Source of the DNA: Kineosporiaceae bacterium | Lineage (GTDB): Bacteria; Actinomycetota; Actinomycetes; Actinomycetales; Angustibacteraceae | NCBI GenBank assembly: GCA_027345905.1 | Contig: DAIETC010000134.1 | Span: 1-11,647 of the forward strand | Direction of reading: 5' to 3' | DNA length: 11,647 nucleotides | Shown here: positions 5,704 through 11,647 of the stretch, piece after piece | Layout: each line of letters starts with the position of its first letter | Numbering within the stretch: position 1 is the stretch's first letter | Notes under the pieces: model-generated | The model's database searches: none | What the model was told of the DNA's origin: nothing | The model's input: the letters and a program-made list of their open reading frames with translations, nothing else | Position numbers and translations under genes: made by a program

Positions 5704-6542
5704 CTCGTGGGCAGGGCGTAGTAGTCCTCCGTCGTGACCGGGGTGAACCCGACCGAGGTGTACAGCCCGAGAGCGCGCTCGTTGTCGACGGCGACCTCCA
5801 GCCCGATCCGTCGGACGCCCTGCTCGTACAGCAGCTGGCAGACCCGGCGCAGCACGTCGCGCCCGATGCCCCGGCCTTGCCAGTGCGGATGGACGACGAA
5901 ACCGTAGACGCCGCCGTCCGTGCCGCGCCGCGTCAGGCGCACGGTGGCGACCGGGGCGCCGTCGCGCTCGATGAGCAGCGTCCGGTCGGGGCCGGCAGCA
6001 AGCGTCGCCGCGACGAAGGTGGCGGGGCGCCCGAACCCGGCTTCGAGCAGCGCCTGCACGTGCGGCGCGTCCGCCATCACGGCGGGGCGCAGCGCCAGCG
6101 CCGGATCACCAGCCCCACCCGCGGGTTGGCCCACCAGCACGAGCGCGTGCTCTGAGTGCTCCAGCAGGCCGCCTCGGGCAAGCGCGAGGGCCCTGCCAGC
6201 CTGGGCGGCCCGGGGCACGATCAGCAACGCCTGGGGCTGGCCGCGGTCCCTGGCCAGCCCCAGCGCCGCGTCCAACAGCGCGGTGGCGATCCCGCGGCGG
6301 CGCGCCGCGGGCTCGACCATGCCGGCCAGCTCGAGCGAGGGACCGAAGGAGTACAGGCCGAGGAAGCCGAGCAGCTGGCCCCCCTCCCACCACAGCAGGT
6401 CGTCCACCTGCTGGCCGTCCCGGGCGGCCAAAGTGCCCCACTCCAGCTTCAGTCGCCCACCGTCGACCTGCACGACGCGCCGTTCGAGGTCGGCGATTGC
6501 GTCCAGGTCACCGGGCGACAGACCTCGGCAGGCAGTGAGCAC
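5700..6542 (-). CDS. Two-domain GNAT family N-acetyltransferase
   Basis: A 280-residue cytoplasmic protein with two GNAT folds in tandem, which transfer acetyl groups from acetyl-CoA to amines. The N-terminal domain has a motif A-like segment (ELAGMVEPAARRRGIATALL, residues 71-90). The C-terminal domain has a fuller one (VYGFVVHPHWQGRGIGRDVL, 212-231) followed by the motif B region NERALGLYTSVGF (254-266). Length and layout recall mycothiol synthase MshD, but the similarity seen is only general, so I leave the substrate open. The C-terminal domain keeps the Q/RxxGxG/A pyrophosphate loop; the N-terminal one has RRRGIA. The start GTG at 6542 has no clear ribosome site or -10 box. It lies 63 bp downstream of soxR on the same strand and may be co-transcribed with it. 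Its last codons overlap the vapC relic in another frame. Confidence 0.85.
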   Translation of the reverse strand: MLTACRGLSPGDLDAIADLERRVVQVDGGRLKLEWGTLAARDGQQVDDLLWWEGGQLLGFLGLYSFGPSLELAGMVEPAARRRGIATALLDAALGLARDRGQPQALLIVPRAAQAGRALALARGGLLEHSEHALVLVGQPAGGAGDPALALRPAVMADAPHVQALLEAGFGRPATFVAATLAAGPDRTLLIERDGAPVATVRLTRRGTDGGVYGFVVHPHWQGRGIGRDVLRRVCQLLYEQGVRRIGLEVAVDNERALGLYTSVGFTPVTTEDYYALPTR

Positions 6543-6605
6543 CCGGCCAGCACAGCACCCGCGTCAAGCCGTTTTGTCGCGGCTCACGGTTGGGCGATCG
6601 TGCTC

Positions 6606-7073
6606 TCAGTCTGGGAACAGGCGCCGCGAACCCGAGCCGTCGACCCCAAGCTGGTCCGCTGGGTTGTAGAGCCGGCACTGTCGAAGGGACAAGCAGCCAC
6701 AGCCGATACACCCAGTCAGCTCGTCACGAACCTTCTGCAGGTCTGCGATGCGCTGATCGATGACCGGACGCCACTGCGCGGACATGCGGGTCCATTGCTT
6801 GCGGGTGGGTGCCGCCTCGGCCGGCACGCTGAGCAGAGCCTTACCGATGTCCTCCAGGCTCAGCCCCACCCGCTGCGCCGCCCTGATCACGGCGATGCGG
6901 CGCAGAACCGCCCGGCGATATCGGCGACGATTCCCACAAGTGCGATCGCTCGCGATCAGGCCCAGCGACTCGTAGTACCGCAACGCCGATGGCGCCACCC
7001 CTGCGCGCTGCGCCACCTGTCCGATGGACAACCAGTCCGAACGGTCCATGTCGACTCCGATCGCTTCAGGCAT
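6606..7073 (-). CDS. soxR: SoxR, redox-sensing MerR-family regulator with a [2Fe-2S] cluster
   Basis: A 155-residue dimeric activator. The MerR helix-turn-helix is at residues 15-50 (LSIGQVAQRAGVAPSALRYY, then the SDRTCGNRRRYRR wing), followed by the long dimerisation helix at about 88-120. The iron-sulfur ligands are Cys122, Cys125, Cys127 and Cys133 in the SoxR spacing C-x2-C-x-C-x5-C. Oxidation of the cluster by redox-cycling compounds or nitric oxide is what activates SoxR. Two ATGs are adjacent (7076 and 7073); AGGAGG at 7085-7080 is 6 nt from the second and 3 nt from the first, so I chose 7073. It is divergent from xthA across 117 bp. In actinobacteria SoxR usually controls enzymes and pumps directly rather than through SoxS, and no soxS is seen here. 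Confidence 0.93.
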   Translation of the reverse strand: MPEAIGVDMDRSDWLSIGQVAQRAGVAPSALRYYESLGLIASDRTCGNRRRYRRAVLRRIAVIRAAQRVGLSLEDIGKALLSVPAEAAPTRKQWTRMSAQWRPVIDQRIADLQKVRDELTGCIGCGCLSLRQCRLYNPADQLGVDGSGSRRLFPD

Positions 7074-7079
7074 CATCGA

Positions 7080-7085
7080 CCTCCT
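7080..7085 (-). promoter_or_regulatory. Ribosome binding site of soxR
   Basis: AGGAGG on the minus strand, 6 nt before ATG 7073. It is one of only two strong Shine-Dalgarno sites seen in the window and decides between the two adjacent ATGs. Confidence 0.8.
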
Positions 7086-7119
7086 GGGTTCAGTGCACCA
7101 GGCGCAGCCTCGCAGCCCA

Positions 7120-7133
7120 CCGTCGCTCGACGG
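7120..7133. promoter_or_regulatory. Dyad in the soxR-xthA control region
   Basis: CCGTCG-CT-CGACGG is a perfect 6-bp-arm dyad near the middle of the gap between the divergent soxR and xthA starts. It does not match the usual SoxR box (CCTCAAG...CTTGAGG). It could be an operator or a chance GC-rich palindrome. Confidence 0.3.
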
Positions 7134-7180
7134 CCGCTGGCGCCGGGGCGTGCTGGCATGCTCGTTGTCCGGGCGGTCCG

Positions 7181-7193
7181 TTAGGTTCGCGGG
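7181..7193 (+). promoter_or_regulatory. -10 region of xthA (leaderless)
   Basis: TTAGGT (7181-7186) or TAGGTT (7182-7187) ends 7 or 6 nt before GTG 7194. No ribosome site precedes the GTG. No convincing -35 is visible. Confidence 0.45.
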
Positions 7194-7976
7194 GTGCGCA
7201 TCGCCACCTGGAACGTGAACTCGGCCCGAGCCCGCGTCGACCGCCTCGTGGCGTGGATCGAGCGCAGCAATGTCGACGTGGTCGCGCTGCAAGAGACCAA
7301 GTGCAAGGACGAGCAGTTCCCGACCGACCGGGTCAGGGCGTTGGGCTACGAGGTGGCCCATCACGGCCACTCGCAGTGGAACGGCGTGGCGATCCTGTCC
7401 CGGGTCGGTATGGCGGACGTCGAGACGCAGTTCCCCGGTCAGCCGCACTGGGGCGACCCGCCGGCCGCCGAGGCCCGGGCGATCGGCGCCACCTGTGGGG
7501 GCGTTCGCGTCTGGTCGCTGTACGTCCCGAACGGGCGTCAGCTCGGCGACCCGCATCTGGCCTACAAGCTGGAGTGGCTGGCCCGGCTGCGCGATGCCGG
7601 CGCGTCATGGCTGGCGCAGGACCCGACGTCCGAGGTGGCACTGGTCGGCGACTGGAACATCGCACCGCGCGATGAGGACGTGTGGGACATGGCGGTCTTC
7701 GCCAACTCCACGCACGTCTCGGCGCCCGAGCGGGCCGCCTTCGAGGCGATCGTCGACGCGGGGTACGCCGACGTCGTCCGCCCGCACACCGCTGGGCAGT
7801 TCACCTACTGGGACTACACCCAGCTGCGGTTCCCACGCAAGGAGGGCATGCGGATCGACTTCGTGCTCGGCTCCACGGCGCTCGCGGATCGGGTCACCGG
7901 CGCGTCGATCGACCGCCAGGAGCGCAAAGGCAAGGGCGCCAGCGACCACGCACCCGTCATCGTCGACCTGGCCTAA
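7194..7976 (+). CDS. xthA: Exodeoxyribonuclease III (AP endonuclease family)
   Basis: A 260-residue Mg-dependent nuclease of base-excision repair. It cuts at abasic sites and trims damaged 3' ends after oxidative attack. The endonuclease/exonuclease/phosphatase fold residues are all present: Asn7 (WNVNS), Glu34 (LQETK), Tyr110 (SLYVPNGR), Asp153 and Asn155 (GDWNIAP), Asp222 (RIDFVL) and the final Asp251-His252 (SDHAPV). The length is normal and the protein looks intact. It starts at GTG 7194 just after a -10 box. It shares its upstream region with soxR, which suggests but does not prove oxidative-stress control. The symporter gene follows 148 bp later with its own promoter and ribosome site. 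Confidence 0.95.
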   Translation: MRIATWNVNSARARVDRLVAWIERSNVDVVALQETKCKDEQFPTDRVRALGYEVAHHGHSQWNGVAILSRVGMADVETQFPGQPHWGDPPAAEARAIGATCGGVRVWSLYVPNGRQLGDPHLAYKLEWLARLRDAGASWLAQDPTSEVALVGDWNIAPRDEDVWDMAVFANSTHVSAPERAAFEAIVDAGYADVVRPHTAGQFTYWDYTQLRFPRKEGMRIDFVLGSTALADRVTGASIDRQERKGKGASDHAPVIVDLA

Positions 7977-8025
7977 AGCCTGACCCTGCGGGCATTCACA
8001 GTTAGGCCATACCCGGGTCATCGCT

Positions 8026-8046
8026 AGGTAAGACCTGTGTCCAGGT
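8026..8046. promoter_or_regulatory. Overlapping small dyads upstream of the symporter promoter
   Basis: AGGT-AAG-ACCT (8026-8036) and ACCTG-TGTC-CAGGT (8033-8046) share their middle arm, so the RNA or DNA can pair two ways. They end 2 bp before the -35 box at 8049, a usual place for an activator or operator site. Confidence 0.35.
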
Positions 8047-8048
8047 AC

Positions 8049-8077
8049 TTGACGCTTCGGGGGGCCGACGGCACCTT
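8049..8077 (+). promoter_or_regulatory. Candidate promoter of the MHS symporter gene
   Basis: TTGACG (8049-8054), 17-bp spacer and CACCTT (8072-8077). The start point would be near 8084, giving a leader of about 40 nt that carries the ribosome site at 8113-8119. The -35 is good and the -10 is weak. Confidence 0.45.
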
Positions 8078-8112
8078 TGGCCACCGAGATCCGCGTCCGG
8101 CGAGATCCGGTC

Positions 8113-8119
8113 AAGGAGG
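8113..8119 (+). promoter_or_regulatory. Ribosome binding site of the MHS symporter gene
   Basis: AAGGAGG followed by 5 nt and ATG 8125. It rules out the longer reading from ATG 8077, which would overlap the -10 box. Confidence 0.85.
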
Positions 8120-8124
8120 ACAAA

Positions 8125-9459
8125 ATGACGACAGCGCCTGGCGCCGCACCGATGACGGCACTGGTCAAGGCCCAGCGACGACGTGCCGTGGTGGCCAGCA
8201 CCGTCGGCACCACGATCGAGTGGTACGACTTCTTCTTGTACGGCACCGCCGCCGCGCTGGTCTTCCCCACCGTGTTCTTCCCCGCCCAGTCCGCCTTCGC
8301 CGGCGTCCTCGCCTCCTTCAGCACCCAGTTCGTCGGGTTCGCGGCCCGCCCCATCGGCGCCGCGATCTTCGGGCACTACGGCGACCGGGTCGGACGCAAG
8401 ACGACCCTGATCACGACGTTGATGCTCATGGGGGTGGCCACCTTCCTCATCGGCGTCCTGCCCGGGACGGCGAGCATCGGGCTGAGCGCGGCCATCGTGC
8501 TCGTGCTGCTTCGCGTCGTCCAGGGCATGGGGGTCGGCGGCGAGTGGGGCGGGTCGGTGCTCTTGTCGATGGAGTGGGGATCGGTCCGACGGCGCGGCTT
8601 CATGGCCTCCTGGCCGCAGGTCGGCGTCCCGCTCGGGCTGCTGCTGTCAACCGGCATGGTGAAGCTGATGTCGAGCGTGAGCGGTGATGGCTTCCTCACC
8701 TGGGGCTGGCGGGTGCCGTTCCTGGTGAGCATCGTCCTGGTCGCGATCGGCCTGTACGTGCGGCTCAACGTGCTCGAGAGCCCGGACTTCGAAGCCGTGA
8801 AGCAGGCCCAGGCCGTGCACCCTGCGCCGGTGCGCGAGGTCATCCGGCGCCAGCCGCGTGCCATCCTCACCTCGGCGTTCATCCGGATGGCCGAGCAGGC
8901 GCCCTTCTACCTGTTCATCACCTTCGTGCTCGCCTACGGCACCAAGCACCTCGAACTCACGCGCGACAGCCTGCTCACTGACACGCTGGTCGCCGCTGGC
9001 GTCGGTTTGGTGAGTGTGCCGTTCTTCGGCTTCCTGTCCGACCTGGTCGGCCGGCGGCTGATGTACGGGATCGGCATCGTGTGCGTCGCCCTGTTCGCCT
9101 TCCCCTACTTCGGCCTGCTCAACACCAAGAACAGCGGGCTCGTCATGCTTGCGATCGTCGTCTCGCTGATCTGCCACGACATGATGTACGGACCGCAGGC
9201 GGCGCTGATCGCCGAGAGCTTCGGCACCAACGTGCGGTACAGCGGGGCAGGCCTGGGCTACCAGCTGGCCTCGGTCGTGGCCGGCGGACCCGCCCCGCTG
9301 ATCGCCGCGTACATCTTGCAGAAGACGGGCAGCAGCACGGGGATCAGCTGGTACATCGTCGGCTGCACGGTCGTGTCCATGATCGCCCTGCTGATGATGC
9401 CGCGCCCGGCACCGACCAGCCAGTCAGCCTCGGATGAGCTGGCGGCCTCCGCGGCCTGA
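8125..9459 (+). CDS. MHS-family (metabolite:H+ symporter) MFS transporter
   Basis: A 444-residue, 12-segment inner-membrane transporter of the MHS branch of the major facilitator superfamily (ProP, KgtP and ShiA relatives), which takes up organic acids or compatible solutes with protons. Branch signatures are the opening TTIEWYDFFLYG (29-40), the first signature loop GHYGDRVGRKTTL (83-95), the RVVQGMGVGGEWGGSVLL helix (130-147) and ASWPQVGVPLGLLL (161-174). A second signature loop (SDLVGRR) opens the C-terminal half. The substrate cannot be told from the sequence. The start is set by a strong ribosome site. It converges on clpB with 2 bp between the stop codons, where a GC-rich hairpin probably serves as terminator. 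Confidence 0.92.
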   Translation: MTTAPGAAPMTALVKAQRRRAVVASTVGTTIEWYDFFLYGTAAALVFPTVFFPAQSAFAGVLASFSTQFVGFAARPIGAAIFGHYGDRVGRKTTLITTLMLMGVATFLIGVLPGTASIGLSAAIVLVLLRVVQGMGVGGEWGGSVLLSMEWGSVRRRGFMASWPQVGVPLGLLLSTGMVKLMSSVSGDGFLTWGWRVPFLVSIVLVAIGLYVRLNVLESPDFEAVKQAQAVHPAPVREVIRRQPRAILTSAFIRMAEQAPFYLFITFVLAYGTKHLELTRDSLLTDTLVAAGVGLVSVPFFGFLSDLVGRRLMYGIGIVCVALFAFPYFGLLNTKNSGLVMLAIVVSLICHDMMYGPQAALIAESFGTNVRYSGAGLGYQLASVVAGGPAPLIAAYILQKTGSSTGISWYIVGCTVVSMIALLMMPRPAPTSQSASDELAASAA

Positions 9460-9461
9460 GG

Positions 9462-11647
<2,186 letters not shown>

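Noticed and set aside
3880..5721. Plus-strand open frame of 613 codons opposite pyrE and SDR
   Set aside because: Antisense to two clear enzymes and runs straight through the repeat element; low-complexity translation.
5700..6542. Calling the GNAT gene mshD (mycothiol synthase)
   Set aside because: Two-domain layout agrees, but I cannot see MshD-specific residues; a generic GNAT call is safer.
7077..7193. Classical SoxR box upstream of soxR/xthA
   Set aside because: No CCTCAAG/CTTGAGG-type dyad is visible on either strand in this gap.
7077..7556. Upstream extension of soxR to 7556
   Set aside because: It would overlap xthA antisense; the SoxR family start and an AGGAGG site fix the start at 7073.
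8077..8124. Longer start of the MHS gene at ATG 8077
   Set aside because: It has no ribosome site and overlaps the proposed -10 box; AAGGAGG precedes ATG 8125.

Overview
The window is about 70% GC, with third codon positions almost always G or C, GTG starts, a SoxR regulator, an actinobacterial-type ClpB and several genes with no leader. It looks like chromosomal DNA of a high-GC Actinomycetota (genus not determinable from this sequence). It is densely coding and mostly housekeeping or accessory chromosome. I see no rRNA, tRNA, phage, IS element or true CRISPR array. No gene-free stretch exceeds 300 bases; the largest gap (4540-4746) holds a striking repeat.

Layout. 1-145 (-): start of an unrecognised Pro/Gly-rich protein cut by the window edge, almost touching the stop of an MFS exporter (149-1414, -). 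The exporter is divergent from an ArsR-type repressor gene (1474-2067, +), and the 59 bp between them holds a twin 15-bp operator-like repeat laid over the exporter promoter. Next, convergent to arsR, come genes on the minus strand. In transcription order these are soxR (7073-6606), a two-domain GNAT acetyltransferase (6542-5700), a VapC/PIN toxin relic (5703-5560), a short-chain dehydrogenase (5520-4747), pyrE (4539-3994) and a secreted metzincin-like zinc protease with Ig-like domains (3881-2172). Divergent from soxR is xthA (exonuclease III, 7194-7976, +), followed by an MHS-family symporter (8125-9459, +). The symporter gene meets clpB tail to tail (9462 to beyond 11647, -) with only 2 bp between the stop codons.

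How they fit together. The arsR/MFS pair is a standard self-contained efflux module. soxR and xthA share a 117-bp control region, so a redox sensor sits beside an oxidative-damage DNA repair enzyme; control of one by the other is inference. pyrE (pyrimidine synthesis) and clpB (disaggregase) are housekeeping genes.

Most notable: (i) a 25-bp direct repeat plus an inverted copy forming a perfect 20-bp hairpin stem upstream of pyrE; (ii) the vapC relic between GNAT and SDR; (iii) the twin operator; (iv) five genes whose start codon lies 6-7 nt after a TAnnnT -10 box (leaderless transcripts); (v) an SDR with Leu in place of the catalytic-tetrad Asn; (vi) a GTG inside clpB at the place where E. 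coli starts its short ClpB. I found no convincing undescribed multi-gene system.
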